A DNA stretch of 64,000 nt from Sciscionella marina DSM 45152 (GTDB taxonomy: Bacteria; Actinomycetota; Actinomycetes; Mycobacteriales; Pseudonocardiaceae), in contig NZ_KB905385.1 in NCBI RefSeq assembly GCF_000379465.1, positions 1-64,000 on the forward strand, in the 5' to 3' direction. Both the position numbers and the translations under genes were made by a program. How positions within the stretch are numbered: the first letter of the stretch is position 1; each line of letters starts with the position of its first letter. The notes under the pieces were generated by a model. The model worked only from the letters and a program-made list of their open reading frames with translations, was not told the DNA's origin and ran no database searches. Shown piece after piece: positions 7,673 through 15,781 of the stretch.

Positions 7673-8140
7673 TGTATAGACGATCAGTGGTGAGATGGCG
7701 GGTTCGTGGCGTCGTGGTGCTCGCGGGCGCGCTGCTCGCCGGACGCGGATCGGGACCGCGGCACGAGTCGAATGGCAGGCAGCTCACCGACGGCACCGCT
7801 GGTCTACCTGCGCAAGAGCGGAACCGGCGACCGGCGGGCCGCGCTCGGACAACCCGGTGGGGTCGGAAGGTGTTCGACGAACACGCTCGCCGCGGCCAAG
7901 CGCGGGAACACCCGAGTGTGATGTACGCCGAAGGACCGGCGGCCGCAGTGGTCAGCGCGCTCGGGCTGCGCCGTCCGCCCGCGCAGGACCGGAAGGGGCC
8001 GGGGCGCAGCGTCGCGGTGAGCCTGGAGAACGTTCGCGAGTTCGGCGCGGTCACCGCGGGGCACGTGGTCCCGGTGGACGGCACGGCGGGGACTCGCCCG
8101 CGGCGGGATCGCCGAGGACATCCGCACCGCCCTCGGCTGA
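7672..8140 (+). pseudogene. remnant of an iron-siderophore substrate-binding lipoprotein gene
   Basis: From ATG 7672 the frame gives a signal peptide whose lipobox Cys is replaced by Arg ('VLAGALLAGRGSG', a single TGC to CGC change). Later pieces lie in different frames: 'LVYLRKSGTG', then 'SALGLRRPPAQ' followed by 'VAVSLENVREF', and an end like 'GGIAEDIRTALG' before TGA near 8140. 'LGLxRPxAQ...SLE' is characteristic of FecB/FepB-type siderophore-binding proteins. At ~155 codons the remnant is half the normal length. It faces the iron box and the esterase, so it was the import partner of that gene. No single frame is credible as an intact protein. Confidence 0.65.
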
Positions 8141-8218
8141 GCGAACTGTCAACGCGATCCGGCGTAGGTGCTCACTCTGTCAATTCCGGTCCGCGGTGAT
8201 TTCGGCGAGGATCGGGGT

Positions 8219-9547
8219 ATGGACGCAGAGCGGGTAATCGAGGACGACCGTCGGCACGTGCTGCACTCCTGGTCGGCGCAGGCGAAGATCAATCCGGTGC
8301 CGATCGAGTGGGCGCGGGGCTCGACCATCGCCGACTACGACGGAAACGAATGGCTCGATTTCGCCTCGCAGCTGGTCAACGCGAACCTCGGGCACCAGCA
8401 CCCGGACATGGTCGCCGCGATCAAGGAGCAGGCCGAGCGGCTGTGCTACATCGCCCCGTCCTTCGCCAACGACGTGCGCGGCAAGCTCGCCAGGATGATC
8501 GCCGAGCGCGCGCCCGAGGGGCTGAACACGGTGTTCTTCACCAACGCCGGTGCGGAGGCGAACGAGAACGCGATCCGGATGGCCCGGCTGCACACCGGGC
8601 GGCACAAGGTGCTCTCGGCCTACCGCTCGTACCACGGCGGGACGAGTACCGCGATCACCGCGACCGGGGACCCGCGCCGCTGGGCCTCGGAGCAGTCGGC
8701 GACCGGGATCGTGCATTTCTTCGGTCCCTACGCCTACCGCTCCGGGGTGGACGAGGAGACCGAGTGTGCCCACGCGCTCGCGCATCTGGAGGAGGTCATC
8801 ACCCTCGAGGGCGCGCACACGGTCGCGGCGATCCTGATGGAGACCGTGGTCGGCACCAACGGCGTGCTCATCCCGCCGCCGGGCTACCTGCAGGGCGTGC
8901 GGGAACTGTGCGACCGGCACGGGATCGTGCTGATCGCCGATGAGGTCATGGTCGGTTTCGGCAGGCTCGGCGAGTGGTTCGCGGTCGACCTGTTCGACGT
9001 GGCCCCGGACCTGATCACCTTCGCCAAGGGGGTGAACTCCGGCTATGTCCCGCTCGGCGGGGTGATCCTCTCCGATGCGATCGCCGCGGGCTTCGCCGAA
9101 CAGCCCTATCCCGGCGGGCTCACTTACTCGGGCCACCCGCTGGGTTGCGCTGCCGGGATCGCCTCGATCGAGATCTTCGAACGCGAAGGCATCCTGGAAC
9201 GGGTGCGCGATCTCGGCGAGCGCGTGGTGCGCCCGGAACTGGAGCGAATGGCCGCGGCCCACCCGTGCATCGGCGAGGTGCGCGGACGCGGGCTGTTCTT
9301 CGCCCTGGAACTGGTGCGGGACCGGGAAACCCGGGAACAGCTGGTGCCGTTCAACGCCGCGGGCCCGGACGCCGCGCCGATGACCGAACTGCTCGGGGCG
9401 TGCAAGAAACGCGGGGTGTGGCCGTTCACCCACTTCAACCGGCTGCACGTGGCCCCGCCGCTGGTGATCACCGAGCAGGAGCTGCGCACCGGGCTCGCCG
9501 CCATCGATGAGGCGCTCGCTGTGACCGACGGGTACGTACGGCCGTGA
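8219..9547 (+). CDS. class III PLP-dependent aminotransferase
   Basis: 442 aa, starting at ATG 8219 with 'gaggatcgggg' upstream. The family plan is complete: 'DGNEWLDFASQLVNANLGHQHPDMV' near the N-terminus, 'FFTNAGAEANENAIRMAR' for cofactor phosphate binding, 'YRSYHGGTSTAI', 'LIADEVMVGFGRLGEWFA' with the PLP-binding Asp, and 'LITFAKGVNSGYVPLGGV' with the Schiff-base Lys. It resembles beta-alanine/taurine/omega-amino acid:pyruvate transaminases; the amino donor is not known. It is the first gene of an operon with a nitrilase-type amidohydrolase, an amino-acid permease and a dehydrogenase, so it probably deaminates an imported amine or amino acid. Its stop overlaps the mini-ORF element. Confidence 0.9.
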   Translation: MDAERVIEDDRRHVLHSWSAQAKINPVPIEWARGSTIADYDGNEWLDFASQLVNANLGHQHPDMVAAIKEQAERLCYIAPSFANDVRGKLARMIAERAPEGLNTVFFTNAGAEANENAIRMARLHTGRHKVLSAYRSYHGGTSTAITATGDPRRWASEQSATGIVHFFGPYAYRSGVDEETECAHALAHLEEVITLEGAHTVAAILMETVVGTNGVLIPPPGYLQGVRELCDRHGIVLIADEVMVGFGRLGEWFAVDLFDVAPDLITFAKGVNSGYVPLGGVILSDAIAAGFAEQPYPGGLTYSGHPLGCAAGIASIEIFEREGILERVRDLGERVVRPELERMAAAHPCIGEVRGRGLFFALELVRDRETREQLVPFNAAGPDAAPMTELLGACKKRGVWPFTHFNRLHVAPPLVITEQELRTGLAAIDEALAVTDGYVRP

Positions 9548-9624
9548 GCGAGCGTGCGAGTGAACCGAGGGCACAGCACCCTTGGCGAGCGGCGGAACCG
9601 AGCGTCGGCGAGGTGGCGACGTGA
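9544..9624 (+). repeat. MIRU-like 77-bp element with coupled mini-ORF
   Basis: The unit 9544-9620 fills the whole gap between two operon genes. Its GTG overlaps the aminotransferase stop (GTGA), and its 26-codon ORF (VSERASEPRAQHPW...) ends at a TGA overlapping the next gene's GTG (9621). It also supplies that gene's Shine-Dalgarno (GAGGTGG, 9610-9616). The 5' end GTGAGCGAGCGTGCGAGTGA and 3' end GCGAGGTGGCGAC closely match the copies at 32.7 and 58.9 kb. Confidence 0.75.
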
Positions 9625-10400
9625 CCACGTTCCGGCTGGCCTGCCTGCAGACCGCGGGCAGCCCGGGCGATCCCGAGGCGAACCTGGCCGAACTGGACGA
9701 GTGCGCGGCACGCGCCGCGGGCTCCGGGGCGGATCTGCTCGTCACCCCGGAGCTGTTCCTCACCGGCTACGACATCGGCGATGCGGTGGCCGAGCTCGCC
9801 GGGCAGCCGCTGATCGAGCGTGCCGCGGAGATCGCGCGACGGCGCGGGATCGGGGTGCTCGCCGGTGCGCCGCTGCAGACCGAACGGGGCATCGCCAACG
9901 CCGCGGTGCTGCTCGGCGAGGACGGTGAAACGCTTGCGGTGCACCACAAGGCGCAGCTGTTCGGCGAGCTGGACCGCAAGCTGTTCGTCGAGGGAACCGA
10001 ACCGGTGACCATCGCCGAATTCCACGGTATGCCGATCGCCATCCTGATCTGCTACGACGTGGAGTTCCCCGAAACGGTGCGGGCCGCGGCACTGGCCGGG
10101 GCGAAACTGATCGCGGTGCCCACCGCGCAGATGGAACCCTTCGCGTTCGTCGCGGAGACCGTGATTCCGGCCCGTGCCTGGGAAAACCAGGTCTACGTCT
10201 GTTACGCGAACCACACCGGAAGCGAACGGGACACCGTCTATGTCGGGCGCAGCAGCATCGTGGCACCCGATGGTGAGAGGCTCGCCTGCGCGGGCACCAG
10301 ACCGGCCCTGCTGCTCGCCGAACTCGATCCGGAACGCGTGGATCGGGCCCAGCTGGAGAATCCCTATCTCACCGATCTGCGCCGAGATCTCTATCGGTAG
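9621..10400 (+). CDS. carbon-nitrogen hydrolase (nitrilase superfamily)
   Basis: 259 aa. The Glu-Lys-Cys catalytic triad is visible: Glu in 'LLVTPELFLTGYD' (about 44), Lys in 'VHHKAQLFGELDRKLF' and Cys in 'AILICYDVEFPE'. Members cleave C-N bonds of amides, N-carbamoyl compounds or nitriles. The short length and the 'YDVEFPE' motif fit omega-amidase/aliphatic amidase-like branches. It lies in an operon between an aminotransferase and an amino-acid permease, which suggests hydrolysis of an omega-amide produced by transamination; this is inference. Translation appears coupled through the upstream repeat element, which provides both the ribosome-binding site and the overlapping stop. Confidence 0.88.
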   Translation: MTTFRLACLQTAGSPGDPEANLAELDECAARAAGSGADLLVTPELFLTGYDIGDAVAELAGQPLIERAAEIARRRGIGVLAGAPLQTERGIANAAVLLGEDGETLAVHHKAQLFGELDRKLFVEGTEPVTIAEFHGMPIAILICYDVEFPETVRAAALAGAKLIAVPTAQMEPFAFVAETVIPARAWENQVYVCYANHTGSERDTVYVGRSSIVAPDGERLACAGTRPALLLAELDPERVDRAQLENPYLTDLRRDLYR

Positions 10401-10410
10401 CGAGGTTTTC

Positions 10411-11838
10411 ATGAACAGGACCGACGGCAACGAGGCCGTCCGCCCACCCGTGCGGGCACCGGAGGAGGAATCCGGGCGGTTGCACGGGCGGCTCGGGGTC
10501 ACCGCGATCGTGTTCATGGTGATCGCGGCCGCCGCCCCGCTGACCGTGATCGGCGGGAACGCCCCGCTGGCGATCAGCGAGGGAAACGGGGCGGGTGCCC
10601 CGGTCGGGTTCCTCATCGCCACCGTGGTGCTGCTGGTGTTCTCCGCGAACTTCGTCCGGATGACCCCGCACGTGCACTCCGCGGGTGCCTTCTTCGCCTA
10701 TATCGAACGCGGACTCGGCAGGATCGCGGGCGGGGGCGCGGCGTTTCTCGCGCTGCTGGCCTATACCGCGCTGCAGGCCGGAATATGGGGCTATCTGGGT
10801 GGCGCCTTCTCCTCGCTCATCGAGCGCTACACCGGATACGCGCCACCATGGTGGGCCTGCGCGGGCGTGGTGCTGGTGCTGGTGGCCTTCCTCGGTTACC
10901 GGCACATCGAGCTCAGTTCGAAGGTGCTCGGCGTCGCGCTGGTGTGCGAGCTGGCCATCGTGATCGCCATGGACACCGCGATCTTCGCCAGCGGTGGGGC
11001 GGATGGGATCAGTGGGGCGAGCTTCACCCCGACGGTGATCTTCTCCGGCCCGCTCGGCATTGCGGTGCTGTTCGCCGTCACCGGGTTCGTCGGTTTCGAG
11101 TCCACCGCGGTTTTCCGTTATGAGGCAAGGAATCCCGATCGCACCGTGCCCCGGGCCACCTACATCTCGGTGCTCGTGATCGGGGTGTTCTACGCCATCT
11201 CCAGCTGGGCGATGGTGGAAGGCTGGGGCGTCGAGGCGATCAAGGACCGTGCGGTGGCAAACCCGGACGACCTGATGCTCGGCACCGCGCAGCGCTATCT
11301 CGGCGCGGTCGCCGGGGATGTCATGCAGGTGCTGCTCATCTCCAGCCTGCTTGCCTGCGTGCTCTCCTTCCACAACATCGTCGCCCGATACCAGCACGCG
11401 CTCGCCGGACGGGACTGGTTGCCCGCGAAACTCGGTGCGGTGCACCGCAGGCATGGCTCGCCCGCGAACTCCTCACTGGTGCAGAGCGCGACGGCCGCAC
11501 TCCTGATCGCCGTGTTCGCGGTGCTCGGCCTCGACCCGCTGACCCAGATCTTCTCGCCCATGGCGGGGATCTCCACCCCGGGCATCGTCACCCTCATGCT
11601 GGGCACCACGGTCTCGATGCTGGTCTTCTTCGCCAGGAACCGGATCGGCTCCCGGTGGCGGCTCGTGCTCGCTGCGCTCGGGGTGCTGGTGCTCGGCGCG
11701 ACGCTGTGGCTGGTGATCACCAACTTCCCGCTCGTCGTCGGCGCCGGGGGCACGGTGGCCATCGTGCTCGGCGTGATCCCGGTGCTCGCGATCCTCCTCG
11801 GCTGCGTGGTCGCCGCTCGCCGGGGAAAGCGGGCATGA
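10411..11838 (+). CDS. APC-family amino acid permease
   Basis: 475 aa, with about 12 hydrophobic helices. The N-terminus 'GVTAIVFMVIAAAAPLTVIGGNAPLAI' is the typical first transmembrane segment of the amino acid-polyamine-organocation family. 'GFVGFESTAVFRYEARNPDRTVPRATY' is the conserved cytoplasmic loop after TM6. It probably imports the amine or amino acid degraded by the flanking enzymes, with proton or substrate exchange. It starts 10 bp after the hydrolase stop. The ATG at 10411 follows 'gaggttttc', a partial ribosome-binding site. The stop overlaps the next gene's ATG (ATGA). Confidence 0.9.
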   Translation: MNRTDGNEAVRPPVRAPEEESGRLHGRLGVTAIVFMVIAAAAPLTVIGGNAPLAISEGNGAGAPVGFLIATVVLLVFSANFVRMTPHVHSAGAFFAYIERGLGRIAGGGAAFLALLAYTALQAGIWGYLGGAFSSLIERYTGYAPPWWACAGVVLVLVAFLGYRHIELSSKVLGVALVCELAIVIAMDTAIFASGGADGISGASFTPTVIFSGPLGIAVLFAVTGFVGFESTAVFRYEARNPDRTVPRATYISVLVIGVFYAISSWAMVEGWGVEAIKDRAVANPDDLMLGTAQRYLGAVAGDVMQVLLISSLLACVLSFHNIVARYQHALAGRDWLPAKLGAVHRRHGSPANSSLVQSATAALLIAVFAVLGLDPLTQIFSPMAGISTPGIVTLMLGTTVSMLVFFARNRIGSRWRLVLAALGVLVLGATLWLVITNFPLVVGAGGTVAIVLGVIPVLAILLGCVVAARRGKRA

Positions 11839-12857
11839 GCGGAAAACTCCGGATCGGGCTGGCCGGACTCGGGCGCATGGGGCGCATCCACGCCACCAAT
11901 CTCGCTTCCCGGTGCGCCCGCGCGGAGCTCGCCACGGTGTTCGATGTGGACAGTGCGGCGGTGCACCGGATCGTGGAAGAGCACGGGGTCACCGGGGTGG
12001 ACAGCTTTGACCGGTTGCTGGAAACGGACATCGACGCGGTCGCGATCACCACGCCGACCGGAACCCACGCCGAACTCGCGGTCGCGGCCGCCCGCGCGGG
12101 AAAGCACGTGTTCTGCGAGAAACCCCTTTCGCTCGACCGGGAGGCCGCGGTGCGCGCCATCGCCGCGGTCGAGGCCGAGGGCGTCGCCTTCCAGATCGGT
12201 TTCCACCGCAGGTTCGACCCGGACTGGGTGGCCGCGACCGAGCGCATCCAGGCCGGGGAGCTCGGCGAGATCGCGCTGCTGCGTACCTCGCTGCGGGACA
12301 TGGCGGCGCCGAGGGCGGAATTCCTCGCCGGTTCCGGGGGACTGTTCCTCGACGTGACCGTTCATGATCTGGACACCGCGCGCTGGATGGCCGGGGAGAT
12401 CATCGAGGTGAGCGCGCACGGGTCGGTGGTCTCCGATCCGGGCCGCACCGGGATCGGAGATGTGGACACTGCGGTCGTGGTGCTGCGCTTCGCGAACGGG
12501 GCGCTCGGGGTGATCGACAACAGCAGGACGGCCGGATACGGCTACGAGTGCAGTACCGAGGTGCTGGGGTCACTGGCCACGGTGCGCATCGATCATCCGC
12601 AGTTGCGGCACTACGAATGGCGCACTCCGGGGCAGGCGTCCACTCCGCTGGTGCGCGATTTCGAGCAGCGCTATCCGTTCGCCTATGCCGCCGAACTCGA
12701 CGCGTTCGCGGATGCGGTGCGCACCGGGACACCGGTACGGGCCGGTGGTTCGGATGCGCTCGCCGCCTTCGATCTGGCGACCGCGGCCGCCCGGTCCTGG
12801 CGGGAGGGACGCGCCATTCCGGTGCGGTGCACCGAATCCGGCTACGCGCTCGGCTGA
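11835..12857 (+). CDS. Gfo/Idh/MocA-family oxidoreductase (inositol 2-dehydrogenase-like)
   Basis: 340 aa. The NAD(P) Rossmann motif 'IGLAGLGRMGRIHATNL' is at the N-terminus and 'GKHVFCEKPLSLD' carries the conserved EKP motif. 'GLFLDVTVHDLDTARWMAG' holds the family's Asp/His catalytic pair region. Annotated relatives include myo-inositol dehydrogenases, but no other iol gene is present here, so the substrate probably differs. It is the fourth gene of the aminotransferase operon, with ATGA overlap to the permease. A strong hairpin follows the stop. Confidence 0.88.
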   Translation: MSGKLRIGLAGLGRMGRIHATNLASRCARAELATVFDVDSAAVHRIVEEHGVTGVDSFDRLLETDIDAVAITTPTGTHAELAVAAARAGKHVFCEKPLSLDREAAVRAIAAVEAEGVAFQIGFHRRFDPDWVAATERIQAGELGEIALLRTSLRDMAAPRAEFLAGSGGLFLDVTVHDLDTARWMAGEIIEVSAHGSVVSDPGRTGIGDVDTAVVVLRFANGALGVIDNSRTAGYGYECSTEVLGSLATVRIDHPQLRHYEWRTPGQASTPLVRDFEQRYPFAYAAELDAFADAVRTGTPVRAGGSDALAAFDLATAAARSWREGRAIPVRCTESGYALG

Positions 12858-12888
12858 TCGGTCCACAAGGGGCGGTCGTGGAAACCGA

Positions 12889-12922
12889 AACCGCCGCGGA
12901 CCGGCACCGGTCCGCGGCGGTT
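12889..12922. terminator. bidirectional hairpin terminator
   Basis: A perfect 15-bp stem, AACCGCCGCGGACCG (12889-12903) with its complement (12908-12922) and a 4-nt loop, lies between two convergent genes. AA/TT at the stem base and a short T-rich flank on each side fit a two-way terminator. Confidence 0.85.
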
Positions 12923-12938
12923 CTCGATTCCGCTTCGG

Positions 12939-13253
12939 TCAGGACTTCGCGGCAGGCTCCCCTTTGGACCCGCTCTTACTCTTGGCCCACACCCCGGACA
13001 CGATCGCGACGACCACGATCGCGCCGACGATGTCCAGGATCCAGCGGAACCACGGAACGCCGCCGTTGGCGTTCTGGTAGCCGATCGCCGCGGCCACCAG
13101 ATTGCCCAGGAACGCACCGACGATTCCGGACAGGATCGTCAGCCACCAGGGGATGTTCTGCTTACCGGGCAGGATCGCCTTGGCGAGCAGGCCGAAGATC
13201 AGTCCCGCGACGATCCAGCCCAGGATGCTGCCGATACCGCTGAACAGATGCAT
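12939..13253 (-). CDS. GlsB/YeaQ/YmgE-family stress membrane protein
   Basis: 104 aa with three hydrophobic helices: 'GSILGWIVAGLIFGLLAKAI', 'WWLTILSGIVGAFLGNLVAAAIGY' and 'WILDIVGAIVVVAIVSGVW'. The Gly-rich helix packing and 'LPGKQNIPWWLTILSGIVGA' match the transglycosylase-associated protein family. These are small inner-membrane proteins associated with acid or general stress; no enzymatic role is established. The tail is Lys/Ser-rich and cytoplasmic. Monocistronic. Confidence 0.88.
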   Translation of the reverse strand: MHLFSGIGSILGWIVAGLIFGLLAKAILPGKQNIPWWLTILSGIVGAFLGNLVAAAIGYQNANGGVPWFRWILDIVGAIVVVAIVSGVWAKSKSGSKGEPAAKS

Positions 13254-13359
13254 AGGAACACTCCATTAGGTGAGGCAGTTGATCACGGTCGGTGCCGTGA
13301 TGGTGGCACTACTGTGTGCTTCCTGCAAAGCCGGAATGCGGGTTATGGGTGATTCGTGA

Positions 13360-13980
13360 TCAAGTTGAGGCCGCATCCCGCACGGCCTTCCTCGCCTGCG
13401 CGTACAGCTCGGCGATGCTGGGGTGCTCCCCGGCCTCGAGTCGCCGCGTCCATTCCTCGAAGGTGATCCGCACCGTGGTGTTGAGCACCGCGACCACGGC
13501 CTTTGCCTCGAAGGCGTGCCGACCGACCCCCAGCGCCTCGGCGAGCTTGGCGGTCACCCGTTCGCCCCGTTCCAGATCGGCCCGCAGCATCGCCTGGATC
13601 AGCGCGGGTTCGGTCGCGGCGAGGCGGCGCATCCGCAGCACCCGGCGCGCCATGGCCGTGCTCCCGGTGTCGAGCTCGGCGATCCCGTCGGCGAAGGCCT
13701 GCTCGAGTGCCTTGACCGGATCCGTGCCGAGCCGGTCCGGTTCGAGCGCGGCGTCCACGGAATCGTCCACCTCGGTGCCGCCGAGCAGTACCGAGGCTTC
13801 TTTGGTCGCGGAGTACCGGAAAAACGTCCGCGGGGAGATTCCGGCGCGCTCGGCGATCTGCTCGACCGTGGTGTGTGCCACACCTTGTGACTCGAACAGG
13901 TCGAGTGCCGCCGCGGCGATTTCGCGTTCGGTGTCGCGCTTTCGCCTGGTCAGTAGGTCGGGGTGGTCCCGATCGGTCAT
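13360..13980 (-). CDS. TetR-family repressor of the adjacent drug efflux gene
   Basis: 206 aa. ATG 13980 is chosen because GGAGGTG lies 6-7 nt upstream; longer frames begin in the operator. The HTH reads 'AALDLFESQGVAHTTVEQIAERAGISPRTFFRYSATKEA', a standard TetR N-terminal domain with the '(F/Y)FRY' exit. The C-terminal ligand domain resembles MftR/acyl-TetR types. It is divergent from the 14-TM type MFS exporter with a palindrome between them, the classical arrangement for local repression relieved by a drug or metabolite. Confidence 0.88.
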   Translation of the reverse strand: MTDRDHPDLLTRRKRDTEREIAAAALDLFESQGVAHTTVEQIAERAGISPRTFFRYSATKEASVLLGGTEVDDSVDAALEPDRLGTDPVKALEQAFADGIAELDTGSTAMARRVLRMRRLAATEPALIQAMLRADLERGERVTAKLAEALGVGRHAFEAKAVVAVLNTTVRITFEEWTRRLEAGEHPSIAELYAQARKAVRDAAST

Positions 13981-14022
13981 CGCACCTCCAGAATCCGCGC
14001 CTGATGGTAACGCGAAATTGCA

Positions 14023-14037
14023 TGGCACTGACTGCCA
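14023..14037. promoter_or_regulatory. TetR operator candidate TGGCA-N5-TGCCA
   Basis: TGGCACTGACTGCCA (14023-14037) lies midway between the divergent tetR and MFS starts. It is a 5-5-5 palindrome of the form seen upstream of many TetR-controlled efflux genes. Assignment is by position and symmetry. Confidence 0.6.
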
Positions 14038-14085
14038 CGGTGACGTAATCTGTCGACACCGAAGACTTTGCTTTCAGGAGGTTCT

Positions 14086-15552
14086 GTGTCCACATCCAGA
14101 CCGGCTGCCGAGAAGGCTCCGGCCGGGGCCATGGGATTGATCGCGCTGCTGTTGGCGGCGGCGTTCGTGATGGTGCTGAACGAGACGCTGATGAGCGTCG
14201 CGTTGCCGACCCTGATGAAGGATCTGCACCTGTCCGCGACCACCGGTCAGTGGCTGACCACCGGTTACATGCTGGTGATGGCGATCGTGATCCCGACGAC
14301 CGGGTTCCTGCTGCAACGGTTCCCGATGCGGCGGCTGTTCGCGGTGGCGATGTCGCTGTTCTTGCTCGGCACTCTGACCGGGGCGCTGGCCAATGGCTTC
14401 TTCATGCTGCTGATCGGCCGTGTGCTGCAGGCCGGCGGCACCGCGTTCATCCTGCCGCTGCTGATGACCACCGTGATGACGATGATCCCGGAGCAGCGGC
14501 GCGGACGGATCATGGGTTCGATGACGATCGTGATCGCGGTGGCGCCCGCGGTCGGCCCCACTCTTTCCGGATTCATCCTGAGCAAGCTGGACTGGCACTG
14601 GCTGTTCTGGGTGGTACTGCCGTTCGCCGCGCTCGCGTTCATCGCCGGGGTGTTGCGGATGCGCAGCCCGGAAACCCTGACCGAGGCCAAGGTCGACCCG
14701 TTCTCGGTGGTGCTCTCCGCGCTCGGGTTCGGCGGCCTCGTCTACGGCCTGTCCAGCATCGGCGACTCCAGCGGCAGCGCGTTCATCTCACCGTGGCTCG
14801 CCCTCGGGATCGGGATCGCCGCACTGCTCGTGTTCGGCGCCCGGCAGTTCGTGCTGCAGCGCACCGACCGGGCACTGCTGGATCTGCGCACCTTCCGCAG
14901 CTCCTCGTTCGTGCTGGCGTTCGTGATGATCGCGGTGAGCATGATGGCGATGTTCGGCAGCATCATCGTGCTGCCGCTGTACCTGCAGAACGTGCTCGGC
15001 GAGGACACGGTCACCGTCGGGCTGGCCACGCTGCCCGGCGGGCTCGCGATGGGTCTGCTCGGACCGGTCATCGGACGGCTGTTCGACCGCTACGGGCCGC
15101 GTCCGCTGGTGATCCCCGGTGCGGTGGTGGTCAGCGCGGCGCTGTGGGTGATGACCAGCTTCGGCGCGGGTACTCCGCTCGGCTACGTCATCGCCACCCA
15201 GACCGTGCTGATGGCCGCGATCGGTGCCATGCTCACCCCGCTGATGACCGTGGCGCTCGGCTCGGTGCGCAAGGAGCTGTACTCGCACGGCAGCGCGATG
15301 GTCAGCACCGTGCAGCAGCTCGCGGCCGCCGCGGGGTCGGCGCTGTTCGTCACCGTGATGTCCAAGTTCACCACCCCGATCGGTCCCGGGAACGGCCCGG
15401 AGGCCGCGGTCGCCGACGGCGTGCACGCGGCCTTCCTGTGCGGCGCGGTGATCTCGCTGGTCGCGCTGGTGCTCTCGGTGTTCATCCGGCGCCCTGCGAA
15501 ACAGGACGACGAGGCGGCGGGCGAAGAGCGACCGGCGATGGCCGCGCACTAG
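14086..15552 (+). CDS. DHA2-family MFS multidrug exporter (EmrB/QacA/LmrB-like)
   Basis: 488 aa from GTG 14086, preceded by AGGAGG at the correct distance. About 14 hydrophobic helices are present. Near the start 'VMVLNETLMSVALPTLMKDL' is the typical DHA2 first segment (N-E-T replacing the D of simple sugar carriers). 'TTGYMLVMAIVIPTTGFLLQRFPMRRLF' is the MFS motif A loop, and 'AGGTAFILPLLMTTVMTMIPEQRRGRIMGSM' the segment after it. It exports lipophilic compounds with proton antiport. Controlled by the divergent TetR. A large hairpin lies after the stop. Confidence 0.9.
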   Translation: MSTSRPAAEKAPAGAMGLIALLLAAAFVMVLNETLMSVALPTLMKDLHLSATTGQWLTTGYMLVMAIVIPTTGFLLQRFPMRRLFAVAMSLFLLGTLTGALANGFFMLLIGRVLQAGGTAFILPLLMTTVMTMIPEQRRGRIMGSMTIVIAVAPAVGPTLSGFILSKLDWHWLFWVVLPFAALAFIAGVLRMRSPETLTEAKVDPFSVVLSALGFGGLVYGLSSIGDSSGSAFISPWLALGIGIAALLVFGARQFVLQRTDRALLDLRTFRSSSFVLAFVMIAVSMMAMFGSIIVLPLYLQNVLGEDTVTVGLATLPGGLAMGLLGPVIGRLFDRYGPRPLVIPGAVVVSAALWVMTSFGAGTPLGYVIATQTVLMAAIGAMLTPLMTVALGSVRKELYSHGSAMVSTVQQLAAAAGSALFVTVMSKFTTPIGPGNGPEAAVADGVHAAFLCGAVISLVALVLSVFIRRPAKQDDEAAGEERPAMAAH

Positions 15553-15781
15553 GAGAATCGTTCGAGCGGGCTTGCGTGGCAGATGGCGGCCCGAGCTGCC
15601 GACCGGGTTATCAGCGACTCCGCCGCTGAAGAAAAACAGCGCCGTGGCGCGCCGCCGGGGTTGGGGGAGGGAGCCTACCGGCGGCGCGCCACGGCTTCAT
15701 CTGGGATGTGGCTTGGGGACCGCGACGCGCCGCCGGAATGCTGGAAGGAAGGAAGGTCGTCCGGCGACGCGCCGCGGGGTT
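15553..15781. other. intergenic region between convergent MFS genes
   Basis: Contains the long terminator stem at 15642-15694 and, downstream of it, short GC-rich reiterations (GACGCGCCGCCGG, GACGCGCCGCGGG) that partially repeat the stem. No gene is visible. Confidence 0.5.
15642..15694. terminator. long bidirectional hairpin
   Basis: CCGTGGCGCGCCGCCGG (15642-15658) is perfectly complementary to 15678-15694: a 17-bp stem with a 19-nt loop. It lies between two convergent transporter genes and is preceded on the plus strand by GAAAAA. A transcription stop for both is the simplest reading. Confidence 0.75.

Noticed and set aside
7672-8199. Intact secreted protein downstream of the iron box
   Set aside because: No single frame keeps the siderophore-binding motifs, and the lipobox Cys is lost; a pseudogene fits better.
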